DNA of 64,000 bases from Impatiens glandulifera (Eukaryota; Streptophyta; Magnoliopsida; Ericales; Balsaminaceae), in assembly GCF_907164915.1 (NCBI RefSeq), contig NC_061865.1, positions 51,666,587-51,730,586 on the forward strand, written 5' to 3'. The notes under the pieces are model-generated. The model was not told the DNA's origin. It did not search any database and worked only from the letters and a program-made list of their open reading frames with translations. The translations under genes and the position numbers were made by a program. Numbering within the stretch: position 1 is the first letter of the stretch; each line of letters starts with the position of its first letter. This document shows, in pieces, positions 1 to 14,410 of the stretch.

Positions 1-545
1 ATTCAAATGTATAGTCAAACTTAAGGAACCGTTCTAACTTGCTTGATTTCAAACATCCTACGGAACTTCCAAAGAAAAAATTCATTGTAATTGTTAGTGT
101 CGAAACTTCCTGAGGATCCATAGATAAACGTGTAATATCTATATACATGAGCACAATGCTTCCAAAGAAAATAATCCTTTCTCTTGAAATGTAGAAACAA
201 TCCTTCTTTCAAAATATCTAATATTTTGAAAAGAAAATTTCACCGGCTAACGATAAGTGAGAAACATTTATGAAGGAAAAAATATATCAATAGCCCCTTG
301 AACTTAGACCTAAAGATCAAATAAGCCCCTAACCTTTTAAGGGAATGTTTATGTCCTGAGTGTACATTTTAAAAGGTAAGCCCTTTATTACATTACCCTT
401 AAAAGTTTTGGTAACCATGGATATTTGAATTTATCAACAACTTTTTAAGAATTCTATTATTGTTAGCCAGAAGAAAATACATTCTCTAAGATAGCATAGT
501 TGCATAAAGCTATCAAAAATAAAAATTGAAACTTAGACAACAAAC
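1..545 (-). other. CUL1: CUL1 intron, partial
   Basis: This stretch follows the last visible CUL1 exon (546-605) on the minus strand and I find no further cullin exon in it. The next expected block, the conserved helix before the IELHDKY region, must lie beyond the left edge. Bases about 285-420 read like a dispersed repeat, with mirrored 'aagcccct' and 'aagccctt' segments, but I could not find its ends. Confidence 0.6.
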
Positions 546-3695
<3,150 letters not shown>

Positions 3696-4745
3696 CTTGT
3701 TCTGAGTATGTCTCTGATAAAAAAATCATCAGCATCAACGTAAGTTAACAGGTTGAAACTAAGCATCTTAGTATAGACATGGATTAAATTGCATATACAA
3801 ACCAACTCCTGCAAGAATCCTTGTCCATATGCAGGATATGGAATGCAACATGTATCGAAGAAGCTAGATAAACCATTATGGAGCCTAGTTAATATTAAAG
3901 ATTCACTATCATTAGGTTCTATAGTTTGGGATTATGAAACGCTAATAATAAAGGGCTTAGATGCAAGCGCTAATACTAAATCGGATGGCTGAGGAGTGTC
4001 AGATATCTTCGTTAATTACGCCAACACGCGCGTGAGAAGCGTATGGAGGATATCCAATTATGAGATAATGTCTCTTTAAGGAATGTTTCGATTCGACATA
4101 ACTTACGATTAGCCTATAAATAAGGAAGGGACCAATGTAAATCAGTTTCAGTGTTCAGACAATAATAAAATTAACAAATTCTAAGTCTCTCCCAAGAAAT
4201 TCCCTTTTTCAATAATCTACAAACCAATCTTAGGGTTTGCATGATTTGAGACTATTCTAATCAATCACAATTCAAAATTTGACAGAATTCTTGAACGTAA
4301 GCGTAACTATTCATTATAGCAAGAAACCTAGATCACAAATTTTCAACACATCTAATGGTTAAAGATCAAACAAATACGCAATTAAATAGTTTCCAGTCTA
4401 GTTTCGAAATCATATATATACAATCGTGAAACAAGATACATCATAAAGTATCTCAAACGAAAAACGAACTATAAAGAGAAAAGTGAAAGATTCCGATTAA
4501 CTCACTACCGGTAAATCCTTCTGATTACGCTGATGAGAGATGCTATGATATGGATCGCGAGATGACGAAGTCAACGAGGCTGCTGCAGAGAGGGTAAAGT
4601 AAACGATGGTCGACGAACTTGAGATATCGACGGAGATAAAGATAGTGCAGAGGCTAAGCAGGTAATCAAAGATGGTTAGGGTTTCTGAAACGAATTTGGG
4701 GAAGGGGGGGCGTGGAGAAGAGATACCCCCTTTGTAAATTGATTG
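3696..4745 (-). other. CUL1: CUL1 5'UTR exons and 5'UTR intron
   Basis: On the minus strand a pyrimidine-rich leader runs from about 4740 to a strong donor (gtgagt) at 4505. An acceptor (ttatcag) at 3714 leaves an 18 nt second 5'UTR exon, 3713-3696, just before the ATG. The intron is therefore about 790 bp. Leader introns are common in plant housekeeping genes and often raise expression. The intron carries a foreign-looking insertion, listed separately. The exact transcription start is inferred from the TATA box. Confidence 0.6.
3790..4225 (+). mobile_element. LTR-like insertion in the CUL1 leader intron
   Basis: This stretch is richer in GC than the intron around it. On the plus strand, opposite to CUL1, it looks like a plant retrotransposon LTR: a CG-rich upstream part (about 4000-4040), a clean TATA box (CCTATAAATAAG, near 4113), then a leader-like tail rich in CTCTCCC and AATAATAAAATT. 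I see no reverse transcriptase or integrase. I could not find TG/CA ends with matching target-site duplications, so the borders are approximate. A solo LTR is the best guess. Confidence 0.35.
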
Positions 4746-4768
4746 ACCTTTGGTAGGGAAGGTAGGGA

Positions 4769-4775
4769 TTATATA
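4769..4775 (-). promoter_or_regulatory. TATA box of CUL1
   Basis: The minus strand reads TATATAA here, about 30 bp upstream of the start of the pyrimidine-rich leader. No other good TATA lies between it and the leader, so transcription probably starts near 4740. Confidence 0.55.
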
Positions 4776-4804
4776 CTTATTCAATCAATCTGGTACACAA
4801 ATCT

Positions 4805-4831
4805 TTATTTATTTATTTATTTATTTATTTG
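4805..4831. repeat. (TTTA)n microsatellite
   Basis: This is a run of about seven TTTA units just upstream of the CUL1 promoter. Confidence 0.9.
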
Positions 4832-5438
4832 GGATAGGAATAAAATAAATATACTTTCATCCTTAATATCGAGTTAATTAAGTGATAAGAGTGTTGATTA
4901 ATTCCCGCTAAATATGTCTTAACTTGTTAAACTAATTTTAGTTTCTTAAACTTTGAAAAAATAATTTGTCTTGAACAATAAAACTAAATTGAAATCGAAC
5001 TTTGAATTTTGTTATATAATGTGAACTATCACAATTTTAATTATGTTATAGTGCAAATAAACCGAATTGAACTGAATAATACTAAAAATTTGATATTCAA
5101 ATTCGAACTCGGAAAATAAGAACGGTATTTGAATTTGAATTCGAATTCGATTGAAGCTCGAAAATTCAATATAATTTGACTCGAGATAAATTCTAATTAT
5201 TCAAACAATAACTCGAAATAATTCATTCTTTTCAAAATTGAAACAACGTGAAAGAGAAATAGAAGAGAATAAGAGACTTACTGTATACATGAATATTTGA
5301 TTTTTCTTCAATTATCAACTATTAACCTAGAAAAAACGAGGAGGAATAAAAACTAAAAGGTGAGATTATAATTCATGAGACGCGCATATAAATAAGTAAA
5401 ATTTTAGAAATATATTTAGTTAGTTTTAGAAAAGGAAA

Positions 5439-5539
<101 letters not shown>

Positions 5540-6194
5540 ATATAATACGTAATATATATAATAATATAATATATAATATATATATATATAATATAATATA
5601 TAAGATGTAATATAATAAAAAAATATATATATATAATATATTTGAATTTAAAATTTGAATCAAATATATATATAATCGGCTTGAGAAACTCGCGAAGGTT
5701 GTTCGTTTCGTTTGCACTAAACTCTTAAAATCGAGAATTTACGTAAAATTATTAATTAATTATAAACTGGTTAACTCAAAATTTTAGTTGAAATATTATT
5801 TTTAAAGATCAAACTCCCATGAAAGAGAAGCAAATTAACGATAGCATTTTTAATAAATTTTTCTAAAAAAAATCCTTTCAAAGTGTTACTTAACCCATGA
5901 AGGCTTTCTTATTAAAAACAAAATTTAATAAAAACTAACAAAATTATGAACTAGCTTATTCCTACCTCTTTTAGCAAAATTGAACTTGAAAATCATTCTA
6001 TTATGGTCAAGAATATAGTTAGTAATTGTTTTAATTTCCCAGGACAACTAATGAATCATATCTTAAAGTTGTTAATAACTTCAAAGAAAAAAAAAATAAC
6101 ACAACCAAATGTTCAAACTAGAGGAAGTATAATCAACAACTTTTAAATTAATAAGATTTTTCAAATTAGAGAAAATTAATTAATATAAATTTAG

Positions 6195-6540
6195 GTAAAT
6201 TTTTACGATTTTATATATACGATAATAAAATTTTACGATTTTACGAGTTTATAAATAATTTTGATTTTACGATTTTATATTGTTTTACAATAAAAAGAAA
6301 ATTTTTATTAAAAATATATAAATATATAAATTAATATAATTAACTTTTGTAAATATAATTTTTTTGATAAGTCATTTACTTATTATTATATTTTAATTAA
6401 TTATATATATTTTTTAAAATTATTAATGTATAAACTTAATTATATATATAAATAACAATAATACTAATATTTATTTTAGTTAAATTTTGATGATTTTAAA
6501 TATACTATATATTTTACGAATTTAGAATTAGTCAATTATT
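6195..6540. repeat. Dispersed 'ACGATTTTA' repeat, copy 1
   Basis: The phrases 'tttacgattttat', 'tacgagtttataaataat' and 'tttacgaatttaga' occur here in the same order as at about 42095-42470. That marks a low-copy dispersed element, probably a decayed MITE. Its borders are not resolved. Confidence 0.4.
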
Positions 6541-8111
6541 TTAAGTAATTTATGAATTTTGTGTTTGTTTGCTTCTAGATTTTATTACACCAAAATCTAT
6601 ACTTGAGTAGGTATATATATGGAATTATATATTATATAATTTGTCAGATTAATTTATTTTGAGATTATTTTATAACTTGTGTGATTTATCTCTTTGATAA
6701 ATAGAAGTTAGATTAATGATTAAAATAGAATATATAAAAAATGTTGAATAAGAAAATAAGTAAGAAAAATTAGAAGATGTGAACTTGAGGCCTATGAATC
6801 TTAAACTCTTATACCATTAAAGATAAATCTTTCTTATTTATTTTCATCATTATTAATCCTTTATATAGTCTATTTTAGCTATTAGTCTATTTATGAAAGA
6901 GATAACCCACACTAAATACATAATTTAATTTCTAATTATGGAATAGATAGTTCACGCAAATTACATAATTTGCGTTAGTCTTAACGTGTGCATGTATTTG
7001 TCTCTCGGGGTCATGCATACACAAACACACATGCCCTTGATACAAGTGTGAGGGGAAGTTTACACAATAACACATAGAAACATGTTTTATAATTTCAACA
7101 ACACATTTTCGATAAGATAATATAAGAAGCATCTTTACCACAACACTCAACAAATAATATGGTCCAAATCTTTAATCATAACTAAAATATAAAATAATTA
7201 ACTTGGTAGATCTTTCCGTGTTGATAAATAGAAAAATGTAAATTGAAGAAAAAAAAGATAAAATCAAACTCCTAAGACAATATTTATGTTTAGGCTTGGG
7301 TCTAACAATAGGAGCTGAAAACTATAAACTATTATAACATTTAAGAATATATACCAAAATATAATATCATTCACTTATAATAAAATACAAGATATTTCAT
7401 GATTATCTCTACAAAAGCGGATGAATATAATTCATCGTATTGTGAGCAAATTCAAAATTATGGACAAAATCTGCATCTTGTTCATGCTATACATTTGAAA
7501 TATTGTCCAATACCAACCACACAACATGATCCATATCATATTAAGATCAAAATACATTTTATCTGTAAAAAATTACATTATGGACACATACAAATGCTTC
7601 ATATTGTCACAATATCAAATTGTAGATATTTTCACAAATGATCATTGAGGTTATGTTCCTATGGTTTTTATATATATATGTCAAATGTGGGGAGGGTTAG
7701 AACATATATAAAATAAATATTATGTAATTTGTATGATTTGTTTATTTTATAGTTAAAAATTAAATTATTTTATAATTAGTATTAATTAATTTTTTTTTAT
7801 AGATAGAAGCTAAATTAGTGACTATAAAAAAAACTAACTTTCATTAATCAAATTAAAAAACAATTTAACTAAGAATAAATTTAAATAATCCAAATTATTT
7901 AAAAATTATTTTATTTTCTCTCTAATAATTAAATCACTCAATTCATTAAAAAAAAAATTCTTTATATTTTTTAATTATTAATTATGATTTTATTATTATA
8001 TAGTCATTTAGTATTTTGATCAGAAAAAATTTTTTCTACCTCCTCAAAATCATCACAAATCATTAATTTTTTTTTTCATTTTTTTAAATAACCCAATCCA
8101 AACAAAGCCTA

Positions 8112-8171
<60 letters not shown>

Positions 8172-8174
<3 letters not shown>

Positions 8175-9335
8175 GATGCTTAATTTTTAAAGTGTCCGGA
8201 TTGCCGGGTGGAGAGCTGTGGTTAATTTGGATACTTGGGTCGGATTGTGGGTTGACCCGTTTTTAAATTTAAAACGGTTAAAAATAAAATTAAAAATGCT
8301 AGAGATATGTTTCAAACTTGCAACCTAACAAAACAAGTACAACTCTTTAACCAACTAGGCTACAATCACTTTATATTTTAAATTCAACACCAAATTTGAT
8401 AAACGCGGGACGTTTTAATATTAATATAAGTTCAACTTTTTAACTAACTAATCTATATATATATATATAATGATGCTTAATTTTTAAAGTGTCCGGATTG
8501 CCGGGTGGAGAGCTGTGGTTAATTTGGATACTTGGGTCGGATTGTGGGTTGACCCGTTTTTAAATTTAAAACGGTTAAAAATAAAATTAAAAATGCTAGA
8601 GGTATGTTTCGAACTTGCAACCTAACAAAACAAGTACAACTCTTTAACCAACTAGGCTACAAAGACTTTATATTTTAAATTAACACCAAATTTGATAAAC
8701 GCGGGACGTTTTAATATTAATATAAGTTCAACTTTTTAACTAACTAATCTATATATATATAATGATGCTTAATTTTTAAAATATCCGGATTGCCGGGTGG
8801 AGAGCTGTGGTTAATTTGGATACTTGGGTCGGATTGTGGGTTGACCCGTTTTTAAATTTAAAACGGTTAAAAATAAAATTAAAAATGCTAGAGGTATGTT
8901 TCGAACTTGCAACCTAACAAAACAAGTACAACTCTTTAACCAACTAGGCTACAAAGACTTTATATTTTAAATTCAACACCAAATTTGATAAACGCGGGAC
9001 GTTTTAATATTAATATAAGTTCAACTTTTTAACTAACTAATCTATATATATATATAATGATGCTTAAGTTTTAAAGTGTCCGGATTGCCGGGTGGAGAGC
9101 TGTGGTTAATTTGGATACTTGGGTCGGATTGTGGGTTGACCCGTTTTTAAATTTAAAACGGTTAAAAATAAAATTAAAAATGCTAGAAGTATGTTTCGAA
9201 CTTGCAACCTAACAAAACAAGTACAACTCTTTAACCAACTAGGCTACAAAGACTTTATATTTTAAATTCAACACCAAATTTGATAAACGCGGGACGTTTT
9301 AATATTAATATAAGTTCAACTTTTTAACTAACTAA

Positions 9336-9375
<40 letters not shown>

Positions 9376-10252
9376 GATGCTTAATTTTTAAAGTGTCCGG
9401 ATTGCCGGATGGAAGCTGTGGTTAATTTGGATACTTGGGTCGGATTGTGGGTTGACCCGTTTTTAAATTTAAAACAGTTAAAAATAAAATTAAAAATGCT
9501 AGAGGTATGTTTCGAACTTGCAACCTAACAAAACAAGTACAACTCTTTAACCAACTAAGCTACAAAGACTTTATATTTTAAATTCAACACCAAATTTGAT
9601 AAACGCGGGACGTTTTAATATTAATATAAGTTCAACTTTTTAACTAACTAATCTATATATATATATATATAATGATGCTTAATTTTTAAAGTGTCCGGAT
9701 TGCCGGGTGGAGAGCTGTGGTTAATTTGGATACTTGGGTCGGATTGTGGGTTGACCCGTTTTTAAATTTAAAACGGTTAAAATAAAATTAAAAATACTAG
9801 AGGTATGTTTCGAACTTGCAACCTAATAAAACAAGTACAACTCTTTAACCAACTAGGCTACAAAGACTTTATATTTTAAATTCAACACCAAATTTGATAA
9901 ACGTGGGACGTTTTAATATTAATATAAGTTCAACTTTTTAACTAACTAATCTATATATATATATAATGATGCTTAATTTTTAAAGTGTCCGGATTGCCGG
10001 GTGGAGAGCTGTGGTTAATTTGGATACTTGGGTCGGATTGTGGGTTGACCCGTTTTTAAATTTAAAACGGTTAAAAATAAAATTAAAAATGCTAGAGGTA
10101 TGTTTCGAACTTGCAATCTAACAAAACAAGTACAACTCTTTAACCAACTAGGCTACAAAGACTTTATATTTTAAATTCAACACCAAATTTGATAAACGCG
10201 GGACGTTTTAATATTAATATAAGTTCAACTTTTTAACTAACTAATCTATATA
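8172..10252 (+). repeat. Tandem array, seven units of about 295 bp
   Basis: Units begin with 'aatgatgctta' at 8172, 8469, 8761, 9056, 9373, 9671 and 9965, so the spacings are 297, 292, 295, 317, 298 and 294 bp. The differences come mainly from the length of the (TA)n tract at each junction. Each unit has a GC-rich core ('ccggattgccgggtgg', 'gggtcggattgtgggtt') and, on the minus strand, a tRNA-like A box/B box pair. The units are nearly identical, so amplification was recent. They share the Helitron 5' part but lack its 3' hairpin. Confidence 0.93.
8606..8659 (-). other. tRNA-like pol III A/B box pair inside the Helitron unit (example, unit 2)
   Basis: Read on the minus strand, TAGCCTAGTTGG begins at 8659 (A box type) and GTTCGAAAC begins at 8614 (B box type). 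The starts are 45 nt apart, the spacing found in tRNA genes. The same pair occurs in every unit, although unit 1 has a C-to-T change in the B box. This resembles a tRNA-derived SINE head captured by the Helitron. Pol III activity is not shown by sequence alone. Confidence 0.45.
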
Positions 10253-10479
10253 GGTGTTGAGTAAATAGATACTTGAGTCGGATTGTGGGTTGACCCACCC
10301 ATAAACTTAAAACGGTTAAAAATAAAATAAAAAATGTTGTCCGTAATTTTTTTCACGGTTTTTTTTATTAATACTCGTGCAAATGCACGGGCTAAATGCT
10401 AGTTTGAATAATTTAGAAAAGAGAGAAACATAATGAATAATGATTGGTGGTAATTTTGAGGATATGAAAAAAGATTTAA

Positions 10480-10741
10480 GCCTGGTTCTTTTTGGGTTTT
10501 TAAAAAAACTCAAACAAAATCAAATTTTTAATCAATCACTTCTCAACAATCATATCACTCATTTCATTAACAAAAATAATAAAATATTCTCTATTTTAAA
10601 TTATTATTTTTTATTTTATTCATATATATCAATACCTTTTAAGTTTTTTTACAAAAAAATAATACCACTTCCTCAAAATTATCAACAATCAATATTTTTT
10701 CTCCCTCTAAATTTAAAAAAAAGTTCTAACTGAACAAGGCC
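10480..10741. mobile_element. 262 bp MITE with TTA/TTAA duplication
   Basis: The left end reads GCCTGGTTC and the right end, reversed, reads GGCCTTGTTCAG. The element is flanked by TTAA at 10476-10479 and 10742-10745. The interior is AT-rich with no coding capacity. The ends fit the GGCCTTGTTC-type MITEs common in eudicots, either Tourist/Harbinger-like (3 bp TTA duplication) or a related group. The terminal repeats are imperfect, so the insertion is old. Confidence 0.6.
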
Positions 10742-10745
10742 TTAA

Positions 10746-11320
10746 AGAGAATATATATATATATAATAATTTTAAAATATAAAATATTTTAATATTTTGA
10801 TTAATAGATTAATTAATTTGATAGATTAGAGAAGAAGTGAAATGAGATTTGAGTGATTTGAATTATTTAAATTAGGGGTGTAAACAAAATTGAAAAAATT
10901 GAAAAAATCGACTGAAAAAATTATAAATTAATCGAATCGAGTTTTAATCAGTTTAGATTTTAATCATGGTCGGTTCAATTAGCGGTTTAGATATTAAAAT
11001 ACCGACGAATAAACTGACCGACTATATATATACACGTATTTCTTATAAAAGAGTGGCAGAAGACAAGAATGTTATTTAGGTTGGTTAAGGATTCATATAT
11101 TGGTATATAGATATTTGATATTTAATATTTTTTTATTCCTTAAATTTTTTTGAATTAATTAATATTCTAATGTTTCTTTTTTGAATTAATTATTATTCTA
11201 ATATTTTTTTTAAAGTTAAATAGTTGTTTACTAATTTGTTAAAATTTTATTCATATAGAAATAAAAATTCCACATAAAGAAATTCGACTTGTTTAAAAGA
11301 ATTGTGTGATAAAAAAATAA
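10746..11320. other. AT-rich spacer
   Basis: I see no gene. At about 10874 an 'aggggtgtaaac' start followed by 'aatcgaatcgag' and 'ggtcggttcaatt' resembles the left end and interior of a hAT-type MITE, but no right end is visible. Confidence 0.5.
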
Positions 11321-11397
11321 TGCGGTGATGGTGATAAAACACTAGATAAAACAGGTAACCTTCAGTTTTGACGCTATTCTAACTGAGCTATTTCCGC
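11321..11397 (-). pseudogene. tRNA-Phe-like pseudogene or tRNA-derived repeat
   Basis: On the minus strand the first 36 or so bases follow plant tRNA-Phe(GAA): acceptor start GCGGAAA, then TAGCTCAGTTAGAATAGCG (D arm and A box), then CTGAAG covering the anticodon GAA. The 3' end closes with TCACCGCA, pairing four bases of GCGG with CCGC. The anticodon stem does not close and the T arm is broken (TTTTATC in place of TTCGATC), and it is 77 nt against the usual 73. It is not a working tRNA. A (TA)n tract starts a few bases from its 5' end. Confidence 0.6.
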
Positions 11398-11516
<119 letters not shown>

Positions 11517-11587
11517 TTTTTTTCCTAAAAATAATTATGAAAACTTGTTAAGTTAAACATATGTCTTGTCCTAAATTTCTAATACTA

Positions 11588-11660
11588 AAGGCCCAAGAGG
11601 TTTAAGTGTGCCTCCAAACTGGCCCAATATAATCCATTATTTTAACGGGCCAATGAAATC
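11588..11660 (+). promoter_or_regulatory. MED27 promoter with site II-type GGCCCA motifs
   Basis: Three copies of the GGCCCA/GGGCCA core occur upstream of MED27: AGGCCCAAG near 11589, TGGCCCAAT near 11620 and CGGGCCAAT near 11647. The last two also contain a CCAAT box. Site II (TGGGCY) motifs bind TCP factors and mark plant growth and housekeeping promoters. No clear TATA box lies between them and the ATG, which fits that class. Confidence 0.45.
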
Positions 11661-11810
11661 CCAAAGAACAATATAATTGTTGGAGACTCAACGAAGAAGA
11701 GCTCAGTATCTGGTTTGACACTTATAGGAACGAACAAAGAAGAGTAATTCAAGCTTAATCTCACCGGCGATCTCACCGGCGAGGGGGTGAAAACGAAAGA
11801 GAAGCATAAA

Positions 11811-14410
11811 ATGCAACGAGCGCCGCCATCTCATCCGGCCGCCGTCTCCGTTCAACCTCCGACGGAGTCACGAGAGTCAACCTCAGAGGCTCCGCCGAAG
11901 CAGGTAGCCCTGGCGATGGAGAGACTTGGACATGCCGGACGGTTAATAGCAGATATAAGACTCAGCGCCGACCGTCTACTTGAAGCTCTATTCGTCACCG
12001 CGCAGCCTCATCAAGCTAACAAGTCATTGAATTTGATCCTTAAGGAAGAAACTTCAACGCGACAACACCTTGAAGACCTCCGGATCATAGGTATCTTATC
12101 GTTTCCAGCTACATGATTGGATTAGTTAGCTTATATCATAGTAAAGGTAAGAATTTTGTGATGTAGAGATAAGTTGCATTTTGACTGTAATTCAGCTAGG
12201 GTTTGTTATGTGATAGGAATAGTTTTAGATAATACTAAATCTGATTAATTTTCATGTTTGCTAGGAAGGCAATTGGAAGAATCCGGAGTAATTAATGAAT
12301 CTTTGCGTTCACGAAGCAATTCATGGGGCCTTCACATGCCTTTGGTTTGTCCAGATGGTGCTGTTGTTGCATATGCATGGAAAAGACAACTTGCTGGTCA
12401 AGCTGGTGCATCAGCTGTTGATAGGACCAGGTTTGTGACAAGTCATGAAGGATAGTAATGATCTCCTTTTATTTGGAAACACTTTTTATATGGATCTGAA
12501 TCTGGATCTTGGCTGGACTAAGTTCAAATACACTATCTTGCCAAATGGGATTCCATCTAAATCCACACCCAAATAAGAAATTGAGGTCAAAAACTGCTTA
12601 CAAATGAAACCATTATTGTACATTTGTTTCCATGCTTAAGCACATTGAGGTTGACCTAATGTTAGATGTGATTTATCTATACGAGATGATGCAGTTGAAT
12701 TGACATTATATTTGCAACTACTTTGTGCTTGAAGTATCCTTTTACATTGTTATACGAACTATCTGATAGTTCTCATGAGTTGAGTTAGTCAAAATAGTAA
12801 GGAAGATGTAAATCAAATCTGCGCGATCAAAATGAATTCTGCAGCATATTTTTAGATGAAGAGAGACTTCTTGATTGGTTGCTGAATGGAATAGAGCGAT
12901 TTCATCCATGTTTCTGTTCATTTGTTTTGTGAAGTTCAGGAATCTGACAGTGGAGGTTCTGTGAATTACACAACACATATCAATCCAATAATCTTTTTTA
13001 TCATAATCTTGAGGGAACTCAAGATTAGTAGTTCAAGTGGTAAGAGTCTTGAACTAAGAGTTGAAGATTCGTTTCCTAGTGAAAGCACTCTTGATTGAAA
13101 AAAACACCCTGGTCTAAATAAAATGTTGTATTCTTTTTGCGTTGTCTTTTGTATTTCAAAACTCCCGCTGCTCTAATATTTCTAGTGTTGATGCAGATTG
13201 GCTCTCAAAGCATTCACTGACCAGAAACGACGATTTTTTCCTCACCTAGACTGCAATGATGTTACAGAACCAGCTTCGAAAAAGCATTCAAGTTCTCAAG
13301 TATCAACCATAAGCCAAGACGAAGAAGGTAGTGGTATATGGACACTGTCCGATCTTCTATCACACATGGGAAGAGATGTTCCAAACATCAAGATCACTAC
13401 TTACCAACGGTTGGATTGGTCAAAGAGAGCTTCTTCACTTCCCTCTTCATCTAACAATGGCAGCAACAACACAGAATTAACAACCGAACATGCTTTTCAC
13501 ACCCCAAGTAAACTAAGACCAGGCTCAGCCGGAGTTGTTCCTGTCGATAAAGTTGCTGTAATTGAACTGTTTTTGCCATCCGTTTTTCGAGCCTTAGTCT
13601 CATTGCATCCAGCTGGTTCCATCAACCCCGATGCAGTAGCTTTCTTTTCTCCTGATGAGGTATGAATATTTAATTCAAGATTTCCAGACAAAACATATTG
13701 ATAATGCATAAACTTTTTTTTTTTCTTTTTTCTGTTATTGTCGATAGGGTGGCAGCTATATACATTCCAGGGGTGCTTCTGTTTATCATGTATATAAACA
13801 CATGAAGGTAATGCCTTATTCTCCAACTTCTTGCATATCAAATTATACAATGAAAAACAATTCTCCTGAAACGATTACCACTTTACCACTAGGGAAAGAA
13901 AATACCCTAGTCTTCTAATATGGCTATTGACATAAATTCAGGAACATGGTGATACGGCTCTTCAGTATTTTCTAGGCTTGAGACCTGAAACTGCTCTACA
14001 TTCTTTATTGGTATTATACCCGACATTCTCTATCAATCCTCTCCTATTCGCGACGCTGTTTTGAAACATCTTTTTTTTTGCAGCATTGGATATGTAACTA
14101 TCAGGGTCTATTCTCGAAAACTTGCAGGTATTATGAATTGTGACTTCATTTAAAAAAAAAAAACCATTTGGATGCAAGTATTATTAACACAAAACTAGCA
14201 TTTTTCTTGATTCTTCACAGTAAGTGTGGACGGCTATTGTCATTGGATAAGCAGTTAGCTTTAGTGTTACCTCCGGTTCATCGCCCTTACAGGAACTTGC
14301 CTATTTGTAAAGCTTCCTCGAATCAACATGGTTCTTCGACTAGGGATCAGAATTCGGCTAGTAGTAGCATGCATGCTTATCATATTAACTGTTCTGGGGA
14401 GGAAAGATAG
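11811..14410 (+). CDS. MED27: Mediator complex subunit 27
   Basis: MED27 is a subunit of the Mediator tail/upper module that links transcription factors to RNA polymerase II in the nucleus. Seven exons with GT-AG borders join in frame: 11811-12090, 12265-12430, 13197-13659, 13748-13807, 13942-14010, 14084-14127 and 14221-14410 (1,272 nt, 423 residues). The ATG at 11811 is chosen because the conserved text PPKQVALAMERLGHAGRLI follows soon after; an in-frame GTG at 11787 is not a plausible start. Exon 2 carries RQLEESGVINESLRSR and GLHMPLVCPDGAVVAYAWKR, exon 3 the basic KAFTDQKRRFFPH segment. The C-terminus has the family's zinc-binding pattern: Cys360-x2-Cys363 in exons 6-7 and His415-x2-Cys418 near the end. 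All diagnostic residues are present, length is normal, and no frameshift is seen. Identification rests on strong recalled similarity to Arabidopsis MED27. Confidence 0.96.
13022..13100 (+). repeat. tRNA-derived SINE-like fragment in MED27 intron 2
   Basis: A-box-like 'agttcaagtggtaag' is followed by B-box-like 'agattcgtttcctag' and 'gaaagcactcttg'. This resembles tRNA-derived plant SINE heads. The box spacing is shorter than in a tRNA, and no poly-A or target duplication was resolved. Confidence 0.4.

Larger units (their letters stand above)
8114..10402 (+). mobile_element. Helitron-like element with an internal tandem array
   Basis: The 3' end has the textbook Helitron signature: a hairpin at 10376-10389 (CGTGCA, 2 nt loop, TGCACG) nine bases before CTAG at 10399-10402, followed by T. 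The body is seven tandem units of about 295 bp, then a diverged partial eighth (about 10254-10330) that runs into the terminus. Unit junctions read AACTAA followed by TCTATATATA, which fits a 5'-TC Helitron start after an A. The first unit begins in a long (AT)n tract, so its own 5' end is blurred. There is no Rep/helicase ORF, so it is non-autonomous. A second copy of the family lies at 61634-62110 on the other strand. Confidence 0.7.

Noticed and set aside
8114..10252. CRISPR-like regular repeats
   Set aside because: Units are about 295 bp with no unique spacers, in a plant genome; this is a transposon-derived tandem array.
11321..11397. Functional tRNA-Phe gene
   Set aside because: The anticodon stem cannot close and the T loop lacks TTCGA, so it cannot be processed as a working tRNA.
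11787..11810. In-frame GTG upstream extension of MED27
   Set aside because: Plant nuclear genes start at ATG, and the ATG at 11811 gives the expected N-terminus length and composition.
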